From: Branchiostoma floridae
Taxonomy: Eukaryota > Chordata > Leptocardii > Amphioxiformes > Branchiostomatidae
NCBI RefSeq assembly: GCF_000003815.2
Contig: NC_049990.1
Span: 16,029,548-16,093,547, forward strand
Reading direction: 5' to 3'
DNA: 64,000 bases
Part shown: positions 55,001-64,000 of the stretch, piece by piece
Position numbering within the stretch: position 1 is the stretch's first letter
How the letters are laid out: each line of letters starts with the position of its first letter
Program-made: the position numbers and the translations under genes
Notes under the pieces: model-generated
The model's database searches: none
Told to the model about the DNA's origin: nothing
The model's input: only the letters and a program-made list of their open reading frames with translations

Positions 55001-55450
55001 TAAGAACTTACTTTGTAACTGTGAGGTCGTAGGTTCGATTCCCAGACCAGTCCCGTCATCTTGACCGGGAATTTGCACCGTTCCTTGAGCACATCTTCCC
55101 TCTTGGTCTGGAAAATGAAGGCAGATTTGTCAATCTAAAGTGTATGTATACGGACGTAATGGCGTATTGACATAAAAATTATACACAAGTTATGTTACAA
55201 TGCATTCTCTCTTTTGAAAGCACCACATATGTGTTGTCCTAAGTTCGTATGGAGTCAGAACATGGCATATGCAGTTTGAAAAAAAAAACAGTTTGTGTTT
55301 GTCTTCCGCAAGGGTGTACTAAACGTACATGTGATCATATCCATTGATGTCCGTTTATCTGCAATATGGGAGGGACATACTAGTACCTTGTGGCTGGTCC
55401 CTACCAACACCGTCCGTAGATGTCATTTCATTTTGCCCACCGACTACCAT
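52087..55450 (-). CDS. uncharacterised coiled-coil protein, complete, 8 exons, 509 residues
   Basis: Exons, 5' to 3': 55387-55450, 55012-55107, 54765-54842, 54309-54458, 53755-53852, 52883-53620, 52349-52507 and 52087-52233. ATG is 55448-55450 (MVVGGQNEMTSTDG) and TAG is 52087-52089; all introns are GT-AG and phases agree. The first ~160 residues are low-complexity, with three related phase-1/phase-1 cassettes (DQEGRCAQGTVQ, DPHQGEAIQTGSLSE, TPRQGEATQTSSSE). Then comes IDPWVRWTPEGKNLHIRLP, CSHCPEKEAQIKTLRENDR and about 280 residues of heptad-like coiled coil (for example RVVKGLQKEVNDLQKKMERY, YQQQVQHLEEELEKN, LSRLERKLQLSEHQKIEA), ending in a basic tail with GITTPGQTAKLTPGQ. It has no membrane segment or signal peptide. 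I recognise no family. A cytoskeletal, centrosomal or adaptor role is only suggested by the coiled coil. Confidence 0.85.
52783..52865. repeat. TG/TATG microsatellite in a coiled-coil gene intron
   Basis: Imperfect (TG)n with TATG variants in the intron just beyond the large exon's donor at 52883. On the minus strand it reads as (CA)n, so reading through the donor would append threonine/histidine-rich residues; this is intron, not coding. Confidence 0.9.
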
Positions 55451-55754
55451 CTTGACTTAAGAAGTCATTCAAGGCTTACGACCTGTAGTCTCCCAGCAGA
55501 CGTGTCAGCTGGATAGATAAAGAGAAGAATTCGGCCCAAAAGGGACAAATAAGTTGCCACGGGATTTCAGTCAGTCTGTTGCAGCTATCCAGCTATCCGC
55601 CGACCGGTCAGTTCACTTCTAGGTCCACTTCTACTTGGCTTTTATTCCTAACTTGGCCAAAGTCCCCTATATTCGGCCACGGCCGGAGTCTGATAGAGAT
55701 TTAAAGTCCTGATGGAAAGATAGAAAGAAGCTATATACGATCGATGTAACTGTT

Positions 55755-55912
55755 TATCTTTATCCGCGTTGTATTAAAAAAAAGTCTTTCGTGATATCAA
55801 GTCCACGGACGGTGGTTTTGGATTTTTGGGTCATATTTTCAATATATTGCAGTTTGAAGTACAAACAGCGGATATAGGTTACCCCGCAGATAATGTTGAA
55901 CTGGCTTGAAAA
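55755..55912. mobile_element. MITE (TAGTTCACC family), partial
   Basis: 'tttatctttatccgcgttg' and 'gcggatataggttaccccgcagataatgttgaac' are decayed inverted ends around GTCCACGGACGGTGGTTTT. About 300 bp upstream of the coiled-coil gene's start codon. Confidence 0.65.
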
Positions 55913-56044
55913 CCATAGAAAGCAAGAATTTCAAGAACTCACTCAACCAAACCTCCGCTGCACACATAGCTATATATACATGGGGGGGGGGGGGGCTGTT
56001 ACAATCCACAACATCTAGCCCTATGTAAACAAAGCGTCTCTATC

Positions 56045-56230
56045 GTCTACCAGGCTCCCCAGGTCGCTGGTAATAGTCGAAATTGGCCAAATAGACAGAA
56101 AACACACCAGAGGAGTTTGCCGGCTTCAAACTACAGTAAACGTTTGTGCAAAGTTTAAGTGTTGTCAGGTGTCTTATCTGTCTACCTGGCCACTTTCTAC
56201 TATTTCCTGCGACACGTGGAGTCTACTTAG
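56045..56230. mobile_element. foldback MITE (GTCTACCAGGCTCC family)
   Basis: 'gtctaccaggctccccaggtcgctggtaatagtcgaaattggcc' pairs with 'tggccactttctactatttcctgcgacacgtggagtctac'. Half of a relative is at 16728-16812. Confidence 0.7.
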
Positions 56231-57139
56231 AACCCACCTTTTTTTCTTCTCACCTGCGTTGGTAACCTGCACATGTGTCGGCCAGAACTCGTATGTGGGA
56301 CTGAGACTTTTCACTGACTTACTCTACACAAGAAGTTTCAACTCCTTGCTCTACACTATTTCACGCCCGAATGGCTATTAGGAGCAAACCTACAATATCG
56401 TTGGATATCTCGTTTCACGTAGGACTTTTTCTAGCCTCTGAGCTCATGTCGGCTACGGTTACTGTTTGTTTGCGTTGGAAACTGGCCATTGTGCACCTTC
56501 GTGTTGGGTTCACGAGGTTTAGTTCCTCAAACTGTGCTGAAAAACATTTCACTTTATGAGTAGGGGTGACCCCCTACGAATAACATATAGCGCTGGTAGA
56601 GTTTCTCTATCTCATGCTTATCCAGTATATTGCAGATTGTTTCCATTGCTTATCCACACTCTACTGTGTTGTTAACTTTGCAGGAGTTCGCCACGGGGTG
56701 AGGAGCGTCGGTACTGCAGGCTGCTGATGTTATGGACACGGGTGACGTCAGGGCCACCTGTAGGATTCAGGCTTCCTGCTAGGCTTACGAGACCACGTCT
56801 GCACTGCATCGGAGATCAGGCAGGTGGCGCTTGTAGCTGTTCTGGTAACACTACTCTGTGCTCATCTTTCATTCCCAGCCAGGCGCCCTGGGCGTGGTCC
56901 CTCTGTCTGCTCAAGGCCACGTCCACGAGCTACAGGCTAGTTTAGTTCTGCTTGGCGTATACGTTGAAGAAGAGAAGGTTACGCAGCTAGAACTGTTCTT
57001 CAACAATATCTGATGTAATTTTTTTTCCAATGGAGTGTAGGTATATTTGTCCGATTTGATGTAACGATATTGTCTGCTTCGATATTGAATATTCTGTGAA
57101 TAAAAAGATTCTAAAGTTTCTAACCCAGGCAATGTGGCG
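56231..57139. other. intergenic DNA, no gene recognised
   Basis: GC content is close to coding level in places (56700-56940), but I find no frame with splice sites or protein-like composition. Confidence 0.35.
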
Positions 57140-57445
57140 TCGTGCTGGCGTAATGGTCAGGGTCACGGTTTAGAATAGAACCCAGAGGTCCTGGGCCGGG
57201 TTCGACTCTTCTACAGTGTCTCACTTACAACCAATATTGTACCTTTTGGAAAGGCATGCACTTTACAGGACTCCACTTACTCGAATCAGGTTTAAAAATG
57301 GGTACCTGACTTCGGTTAGGGAAGGTAAAATGCGGTTGTAGGAGAAGGATAATACCGTGCCCTAGGCACAGTGGATAACAACCCACTGCCCACACGGTTT
57401 CAAAAAAGGTTCTGGGACTACCATTACCTTCACCATTTACTAAGG
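57140..57445 (+). mobile_element. tRNA-derived SINE (family 2), nearly full length
   Basis: The head has TGGCGTAATGGTCAGGG (A box) and GGGTTCGACTC (B box). The body follows: 'gtttaaaaatgggtacctgac', 'gataacaacccactg' and 'gttctgggactaccattacc'. It fixes the orientation of the copies at 11390, 28024 and 40155. Confidence 0.75.
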
Positions 57446-59390
57446 CAATCCCATAGAAAATTATAAAGATGTTGTGTCGGTTATACCAGAAATCATTATG
57501 CGTTCTGAGAATAGAGTAAAACCTGAACGGGGCATGAGCGGTCGATTTGGCCAGGTGGTCGATTAGAAGAGTATCCACTTGTTCGACTCACAACATGCCC
57601 GATGCATAGTTTAAATGGTTTCCGGTATGTTTAATGGCAAATAGCAAGCACACGCGCGTGCATCCGCCGCTATCTTTATTTTGAATATAACATCGTAATG
57701 GTAGTCAAATTCCGATGCAAACTGTGCTAAAACCATGCTAGTTATCGATCATTGAAAATGGATGAAACCTCAAGATTTGAAACTGATGCGGTCGTTATGG
57801 GCAGGGATTTGGTCCCAATGTTTTGGCGGTCGCGGTCGCGTTGGCCAGGTGGACGTTGTAAAGAGGTCGCTTAATGCTTACGTCAATGGGGAAAATTTTC
57901 GGGACCGAGAAAAACCGGTCGTAATGGCCAGGCGGTCGCTAACAAGAGGTGGTCACTTGGGTAGGTTTGACTGTACTCTAGAAAACTTACGGTAGACTTT
58001 TGGGCCTGTATCTTCGTTTTGTCTCGAAAACTACTCTATACAGGCCCTGATTTCTTTAAGTGGAATAACCTCTGAGAAATTAAACCTTCTTTCTTAAAGA
58101 TGCATTTCCAATGGGGGGTTAAAAAGGCGCTCACATGTGCATGACTCCGGAACACGCAGCCACTGTAAACCTAGCCGCCGATTTCGCACGCCCCGTACCC
58201 ACAAATACCTACCCAAGCGTTTCCCTTACGCCATGATACAAAAGTCACTACGGCGACGTTGTTGTTGACTGAAAGCCGACGCCGGGTAACATTGTTGTGG
58301 GTGTAATGTTACCCCTTTATGTTGACCGGTATCACTGTTTGTCTCCGTGTTGCACGTTCCGATAGTCTTTATGTAAACAAAACAAAACAACACGACGTTT
58401 ACAGTAAACTAAAAGACGGCGTAGAAAAATTGACGTTTTTGTATTATAGTAATCCACCGTAAACACCACAGAAAATCGCTGGGTTAAAAACATTCTATAA
58501 GAAGGAATGTATCAGCTTTAGTACACATTTTAGGAGTATGAAAATGCTTTTTATGGGAATGATATTACACCGTTTTTAAGAAAGAAATATTCCCATATAA
58601 CAAGAATTAAACAGAAATATTCTTTTCCAGTTTCTGACTAGAAAATAACAAAATTGTCGTGGAAATTTTAAGTCTGTTGTTCTTTGAAAGCTGTTCATAC
58701 GAAAATGGTTATTTGAAAAGTTTTATCAAGTATTTTCGTATTTTTATGATGACAATTTCAAGTTTTTACTAGTTTTTGATACGTACAGTCGAGGGTAACA
58801 GCTAGGTAAAATTTAGTTAAACATAAATACAGTGTTAACAATAATGTATTGGAACAAGTACAAATATCTTTCTCTGACAAGTCAAAACGAGTTTTTCTAC
58901 CAGACGAAAGACCTAGAAAATAGGTTGCCTGATTAAACATTGTCTGGCGGTTACTTTGTACTTTTGTACTCTCATTTCGTCTTTAAATGTCGCAGTTATT
59001 ACCAATTATGTCTTCCGTTAATGAGGTTCTTTCAACTTCCCAGTCCGCCTAATTGCTAAGTAACTGTATCTCGTACTTTCCTATTTGCTCTAGCTGCATT
59101 ACTTTGGTGTTGTTTGCATAATATCGCACATTTTCTTGCTTATAATTTCTCCTCGGTGTTATAACTAGTTTGAAATAGAGCTACAGAGGTGTTGTGATAG
59201 AAAAGACATCTGTGTGCATCTCTGTTTTCAGACGAGCTAAGAATAACAGACGAAACTGTATCTCTTGCGCCCAAACGCACTCAGCTAGTGTATATATTAC
59301 GTAGCGGGATCGGGGAAACAAAGGGGGAGGGTGTCAAATTTGCGGGGAGAAATTGCCGACCACTCCGCTCTTTGTTGGCAGGTAAATCAA
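57446..59390. other. intergenic DNA with one dispersed repeat
   Basis: 57535-57985 has repeated words GGTCGnnnnGGCCAGGTGG and ends GGTGGTCACTTGGGTAGGTTTGACTGTA, like a decayed MITE. From 58000 to 59390 it is mostly AT rich without recognisable genes. Confidence 0.4.
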
Positions 59391-59394
59391 AGAT

Positions 59395-59503
59395 GGTGGC
59401 CGTCACATAAACACTGCGTGTGTCGTAGAGATAGTGGGAGCAAAAATGGCGATTCCTCAACGACGAAGAAAGTCTTAGTTTTTAAGAAGAAGAGCAATAC
59501 AAG
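59395..59503 (+). promoter_or_regulatory. candidate first exon/promoter of a plus-strand CARD gene
   Basis: AAAATGGCGATTCC near 59446 resembles an initiator-proximal YY1-type motif. A sequence ending AATACAAG-GTAAGG gives a strong donor after 59503. The ATG opens only ten codons (MAIPQRRRKS-stop), so if transcribed this would be a 5' UTR exon with a short upstream frame. Raised CpG just before (59280-59400) fits a promoter. No homology supports it. Confidence 0.3.
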
Positions 59504-60916
59504 GTAAGGTGTATCATACTTCTGACATTGCATTTGCTTTGTGTTGTCCTTGGTTTGACGTTGATACAAACGCACATGAGTGAATACGGAAAAGATGCAC
59601 TCTGACTAGCAAAGGATATGGACCAAGTGATACACAAGTTACGTGTCATAGAAAACATGGTGTAGGTATGGACTCAGTTGGCTTACTAAACATCACACCC
59701 TCAGCAACTTCTGAAGCGTAGGAAAGATATAGAGAACTGTTACCTAGACTGCATATGGAGGTGGGAGGGGTGTAAAGCATTGTACATATGACTCTATTCA
59801 ATGAAAAACGAGATGTGTTCACAAATTCACACTCTCTTCAAGACTTCGCTGTCCATTAACACCTGCAGTTACAGATTGTCATCTGTTTTCTGTATCTTTT
59901 CTGTGTTTTTTTATGGAATTGACTTGTAGCATTATAGCTTGTTATTTGAGACGGAGAAAGCACACTTCAGACGTATAACGCTTACGTAGTTCTTTCTTGA
60001 CATAAACTTACACCGATGGTGACCTTGAAATTTACTATACAAACACACCGTCCCTTCTAGCTTGGCGTTTAAGACTCTTTTAACGGGTTTCTTCGTTGGA
60101 ATTCCATTTAACCACTTTTTGGAAATTGTAATGAACTAAGTTGATGTAGACTGGAAATTATTTTGCCAAGAGAAAGCGGTGAACATTGGTTCCGAAGGCT
60201 TGGAGATTGTATACAGAAGAAAAGCAGTTGTAATCGAGAGATTTCCATAGTTCGCACTATTGCTCATTATGTAATATCAGGACAACGTAGTAAAGTAGAT
60301 TTTCCTACCGTTTCTTTCCATGGATAGATCAACCTTTTAGATTTGCATATCTAGCTAGCTTTTTTATTTACATGGTTTCAGAAACTCAGCGGGCCTTGTG
60401 TAGCTTAATTTTGCACAATTCGCCCACAAATATCAGAATGCCAAATAATGATTCAAATATGCCGAAAAGAGGTTGAACATGTCTTTCACATGAAATTTTT
60501 CAATTCTTCAATTCGAATCGTAAGCTTACATAAAGTCCTTTTATTATATCTTTCCTGTAATGGCTATTCTTATATTGTGCCGGAAAACCTACCAATAGCC
60601 AACTTGGATTCGTGTTATTTACAGGAATATGTCAGCGTTTAAAGAGTAAGTTCTCTTTCCCAATTTTCGGGTCAACTTTGAGTCCGTAGGGAGATCCATA
60701 TTCCTATTGAATTGTTAAAACCAGGTATAGGTTACAGCTTATCATTTTTAAATCACGCTCGAAGGGCCTGATGTTACCATCATGGTATGATGAAGAGCAG
60801 CCCCTAGCGATAACTTTAGCAGCATCTCTTCTCCCTATTAAAGTCAGAAACATCAAGCTTTCTAAAGGCAAGCTTGACTTCACTGACTCAATAGGCGAAG
60901 CAGGGGTTATACCCCC
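59504..60916. other. putative intron or intergenic DNA
   Basis: AT-rich. A minimal exon-like piece, TTTACAG-GAATATGTCAGCGTTTAAAGA-GTAAG (exon 60624-60644), would begin MSAFK, but its phase does not join the CARD exon without a stop, so another exon would be needed between them. Confidence 0.3.
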
Positions 60917-61016
60917 NNNNNNNNNNNNNNNNNNNNNNNNNNNNNNNNNNNNNNNNNNNNNNNNNNNNNNNNNNNNNNNNNNNNNNNNNNNNNNNNNNNN
61001 NNNNNNNNNNNNNNNN
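60917..61016. other. assembly gap (100 N)
   Basis: Exactly 100 N bases. It could hide an exon of the CARD gene. Confidence 0.97.
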
Positions 61017-61067
61017 TGTCTCAGGATTCGAACAAGGAACGGGCTGGCAATTTCCACCTCTACATAA

Positions 61068-61290
61068 CGCTAGTTCGCGTATATCTTCGGGTTAACCTAT
61101 ATCCGTTGATTTAAAAAACGGGGTAGCAAGTACATAGGGATATCAAGCTGACGGACGGTGGTTTCGATCTTCAGTATTTTTTTTGAAACATTGCAATTTC
61201 AGACCACCGTCCGTCGACTTGACATCCCTATCATATATAATAAATACCATGTTTCCAAAAACAACGGATATAGGTTACCCCGCGGTATAT
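61068..61290. mobile_element. MITE (TAACGCTAGTTC family), intact relative
   Basis: 'taacgctagttcgcgtatatcttcgggttaacctatatccgttg' at the left and 'caacggatataggttaccccgcgg' at the right; the central arms are GACGGACGGTGGTTTC and GACCACCGTCCGTCGACTTG. It shows the uninterrupted form of 11593-14402. Confidence 0.75.
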
Positions 61291-61593
61291 ATATGTCCCA
61301 ACTTATATTTTCTAGAGGACATGAATAGAATGATTCCAGATTTATTTAGATATCTTGAAATTGCACTTTGTAACAAATGCGTTATAGTAGCGCCGTCTTG
61401 CATATAGTCATGAAATTGCACGTTGATTTCACCTCTTACTCCAACAATTGTCGTATGGTCAATTCAACCTATTCATGATTCATTTTTGGACTCTCCAGTA
61501 AGTACTTGAAATTTCCTACTACATCATGTATTGTAAAAAGATGCCATGCGCATTCTGAAGTCAAACTGTGGATTGTAAGTATACTCCACGCAG

Positions 61594-61740
61594 TCAGCGG
61601 ACATGAAGGACGCCCAGCGACTTGCGGAGGTAGTGCAGAAGCACCGTGTGCTGCTGGTAGCGGAGCTGGAGCTGACCAAGGTGCTTCAGGAGCTGAAGGG
61701 ACACGAGCTGCTGACCAAACGGGCTCTCAAAAACATAGAG
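61594..61740 (+). CDS. CARD-domain exon (partial)
   Basis: Bounded by an acceptor (ATACTCCACGCAG) and a donor (ATAGAG-GTCAGG). It reads MKDAQRLAEVVQKHRVLLVA, ELELTKVLQELKGHELLTKR and ALKNIE from the ATG at 61603; SAD precedes in frame. The pattern QKHR-LLV-ELEL--VL-EL---LLT fits helices 1-3 of a caspase recruitment domain. CARDs pair with other CARDs in inflammasome, apoptosis and RLR/NF-kB signalling. The rest of the domain and protein is not found before the window end. Codon and GC content stand out from the AT-rich flanks. Confidence 0.6.
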
Positions 61741-61759
61741 GTCAGGAAATTAGCATATA

Positions 61760-61955
61760 AAGCTAGTTCACCTTTATCTGTTTGGTAACTTATATCCGCT
61801 GCTTTTTAAAACTTTACTTTTTAGGGTATTTCGAGATATTGCAATATTTTCAGTACATTGGAGTGTAAAACTACCACCAGTCGACTTGATGTGCCTAAAT
61901 GTCTTGTTTTGCAAAACAACGGATATAGGTTACCCCGCCGATAAAGGTAAACTAG
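61760..61955. mobile_element. MITE (CTAGTTCACC family)
   Basis: AAAGCTAGTTCACCTTTATC at the left and GATAAAGGTAAACTAGCTTT at the right are inverted ends, with GGATATAGGTTACCCCGCC inside. It begins 20 bp beyond the CARD exon donor. Confidence 0.8.
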
Positions 61956-62569
61956 CTTTATGGTGAAAAAGCTATAACTTTCTTTGGTAGACTTGTCATT
62001 GTAGATGTAGGAAGATGCCACATTCTTATACATGTTTTTGTATCCCTGTAGTTGCTCTCCTGCTTTTTAAAAAGTTATCACATTCACATAAATATACTTG
62101 ACTTGTTAAAGCATAAATGTGCAATTGAGGTACGGTATTCATTCAATATCATACAGAAGTCGACAATTCGTTGAATCCACTCTTTTTGTTTTCTTATTGA
62201 ATGAAGTCTTTTCATTATTATGTCTTTTCATACATTGCTGTACCATATAAGCCAAATTCCTACATATTTCGGAATGGGTTCCACTTATCTAAATCATAAT
62301 GTTCGCAGCAACACAAGTAGGAGGGGTCTTCGTTTTGTTACAGACCAACAATAAATGAGGAACTGAAATGTTGCTTTGTAATCAATATCCTGATTGGCTA
62401 ATCATTACGTATAACGACCAATCACAGAGCGAAACATTAAGTGGTTCGTGAAGTAAGGTGGCCTTGATCCGAACCACTTATACTAAAACATAGCCACATG
62501 ATATTTGAGTAAGCTAATATTTACGAACTAGGTTAAACTTACACTGTGCGAAAGGGTGTCATTTCCGGA
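61956..62569. other. unassigned AT-rich sequence
   Basis: Either intron or 3' flank of the CARD gene. I find no further CARD-gene exon I can support. Confidence 0.35.
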
Positions 62570-63030
62570 CGTTTCTATGTTTGTATACATCCGGATCGGG
62601 ACCGTTTCTGGATATATCCGGACAATATCCGGACGAAATCTGACATGACTCCCCTGCGTTTTCGGAAAATTTCAGGAGTCCGGAACGGGACCATTTAATT
62701 CCTGCCTCATATCCGGAATTCCAGTAATGGAACGTTTTCGGACTCTTTGGAGACAAACCACGTTCCGAACATTTCGTATATATCCGGATAATTTCAGAAG
62801 TCCGGAACGGGACCAAATAATTACGTCTCATATCCGGATTTCCCGTAATGGAACGTGTTCGGACTCTTTGGATACAAATCACGTTCCGAATATTTCGTAT
62901 TAATCCGGATAATTTCAGGAGTCAAGAATGGGACCATATAATCATGTCGCATATCCGGATTTCAAGTAATGGAACGTTCTAGGACTCTTTGGAGACAAAA
63001 CACGTTCCGAATATTTCATATTTTCTGAGC
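62570..63030. repeat. tandem repeat, unit about 122 bp, rich in TCCGGA
   Basis: 'tttcaggagtccggaacgggacca', 'tcatatccggatttc.agtaatggaacg' and 'tcggactctttggagacaaaccacgttccgaa' recur near 62668, 62793 and 62913, spacing 120-125, about 3.5 units. BspEI-type TCCGGA words are frequent throughout. Confidence 0.85.
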
Positions 63031-63543
63031 GCGTTCGGGGCTATTACGCCCCGGAAAGGTTGCATAAACTTAAGATATACTGAAACATCATAGGAACAAT
63101 ACAACACATTATTTCAGAATATCCAGTAACTTTACGATCATGCTAAATACCTAATATTTAACGTTTCCTGTCCGTTTTAACCCCGAAAATGCTAACTCGG
63201 TAAGGCTACATTTTGTGAAAGCTTTTCAAAGACTTTCCTGTATAAATCAGATGACACAAGTATCACAACAAATACATTATGTGGAGGAACAGATCATGTT
63301 AACGTCAAGGGGCAACTCAATATGCATTTGTCTCTTAGTCTTACCAAGGAAGTTTTAGCTCACTACAACCTCATTGGTCTTCACAAAAAGTGAAGCTCGA
63401 ATGAAGCCAAAGTTAAACAGTTCACTGTCAGATCCAATAATATCAAGCCCAAGTCAATAACATCATAACAAAACTGATCAGTTTAAATGTACAATATCAA
63501 ATGTACAGTATCCGACACAAGTCTAACGTTATAAACCATACAA
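63031..63543. other. unassigned sequence
   Basis: AT-rich with no feature I can support; it would be the 3' flank of the minus-strand reading frame that follows. Confidence 0.35.
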
Positions 63544-63859
63544 TCAATATTCGTAGGATAAAAATGTCATTACGAAATCAGTACGACAGTCCATTTTCAA
63601 GTCCTCTATAAGTCCGTATCGTGTTGACTGTGGAATCATCGTCCGGGCGCCCTCTTCTGCGTCTTTGTGGTAGTGGACGACCATTGGCGACGGAAGATGC
63701 TCTGGCAAGACCCCGCAATATCGACGGCACGTCTCGAGGACAGTCCGCTCCATTGCATAGTCCAGGCACCGTCCGTCTTCAGAGTAGAAACAGGATACAA
63801 CGGCACCAGGCACAGACTGTCGTAAGTGTTACCAGGAGGTAGGCCTCGGTCGTCGGCAT
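63544..63859 (-). CDS. possible small secreted protein, frame broken
   Basis: ATG at 63857-63859 opens a hydrophobic stretch MPTTEAYLLVTLTTVCAW like a signal peptide, but that frame soon stops. A neighbouring frame starting about 45 bp on carries SVPGAVVSCFYSEDGRCLDY, AMERTVLETCRRYCGVLPEH and LIEDLKMDCRTDFV with regularly spaced cysteines and ends TGA at 63544-63546. Together they look like one secreted cysteine-containing protein with a one-base indel near 63810. The local GC is coding-like. I do not recognise the family; either frame alone may be chance, and an upstream exon beyond the window is possible. Confidence 0.3.
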
Positions 63860-64000
63860 GGCAGGACAGGCGATTGGGAAACAGAGGCTCAGCGGCTGGA
63901 ATGGAAAAAAAAACGGCTAGTAACTGCCCCGAACCCATGAACGGTACATGTAAAATTATTCAAACAACACGGCCATAAAAATCACAGCAGGACAAGACGG

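Noticed and set aside
62338-62356. Tiny terminal exon (TTACAG-ACCAACAATAAATGA) completing the CARD gene
   Set aside because: It is in phase by chance, but would end the protein mid-domain after only four codons, and there is no supporting evidence.

Overview
This is animal nuclear DNA. Genes are split by GT-AG introns, about two thirds of the window is introns and decayed transposons, and the proteins are metazoan (Integrator subunit 4, the ciliary protein CFAP300, Death and CARD domains, tRNA-derived SINEs, CR1/L2-like LINEs). The deuterostome-like INTS4 and CFAP300 sequences and the dense small foldback DNA transposons suggest a cephalochordate (amphioxus, Branchiostoma). Another marine invertebrate deuterostome is not excluded. 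Two 100-base N runs are assembly gaps.

Layout. 1-4.8 kb: the last four exons of a plus-strand non-RD protein kinase. 4.8-10.4 kb: transposon-rich intergenic DNA, including a piggyBac-like element, an AT-rich tandem repeat and a mariner-like element carrying two nested insertions. 10.5-15.3 kb: three minus-strand exons of an AADAC-like esterase with a probable one-base deletion; its intron holds a MITE that is itself split by a LINE. 17.6-20.1 kb: a minus-strand Death-domain terminal exon and a possible upstream exon. 23.4-43.2 kb: complete INTS4 (minus strand, 22 exons, 942 codons by my reconstruction). 43.2-43.45 kb: a 283-bp divergent promoter. 43.45-48.7 kb: complete CFAP300 (plus strand, 7 exons, 261 codons). 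50.8-51.2 kb: a cluster of CCAAT boxes plus a CRE. 52.1-55.45 kb: a complete minus-strand 8-exon gene for a 509-residue coiled-coil protein I do not recognise. 59.4-61.7 kb: a candidate plus-strand first exon and one CARD exon. 62.6-63.0 kb: a 122-bp tandem repeat. 63.5-63.9 kb: a possible small secreted cysteine-containing protein with a frame break.

The INTS4/CFAP300 pair shares one compact promoter: both start codons lie inside a YY1-type AAGATGGCGGC motif. Kinase, Death and CARD exons lie in one window, but nothing in the sequence joins them functionally. The most unusual feature is in INTS4. Three of its exon borders are tandemly duplicated: two acceptors, and one donor copied in a 22-unit, 52-bp minisatellite. 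This places decoy splice sites in the transcript in sense orientation.
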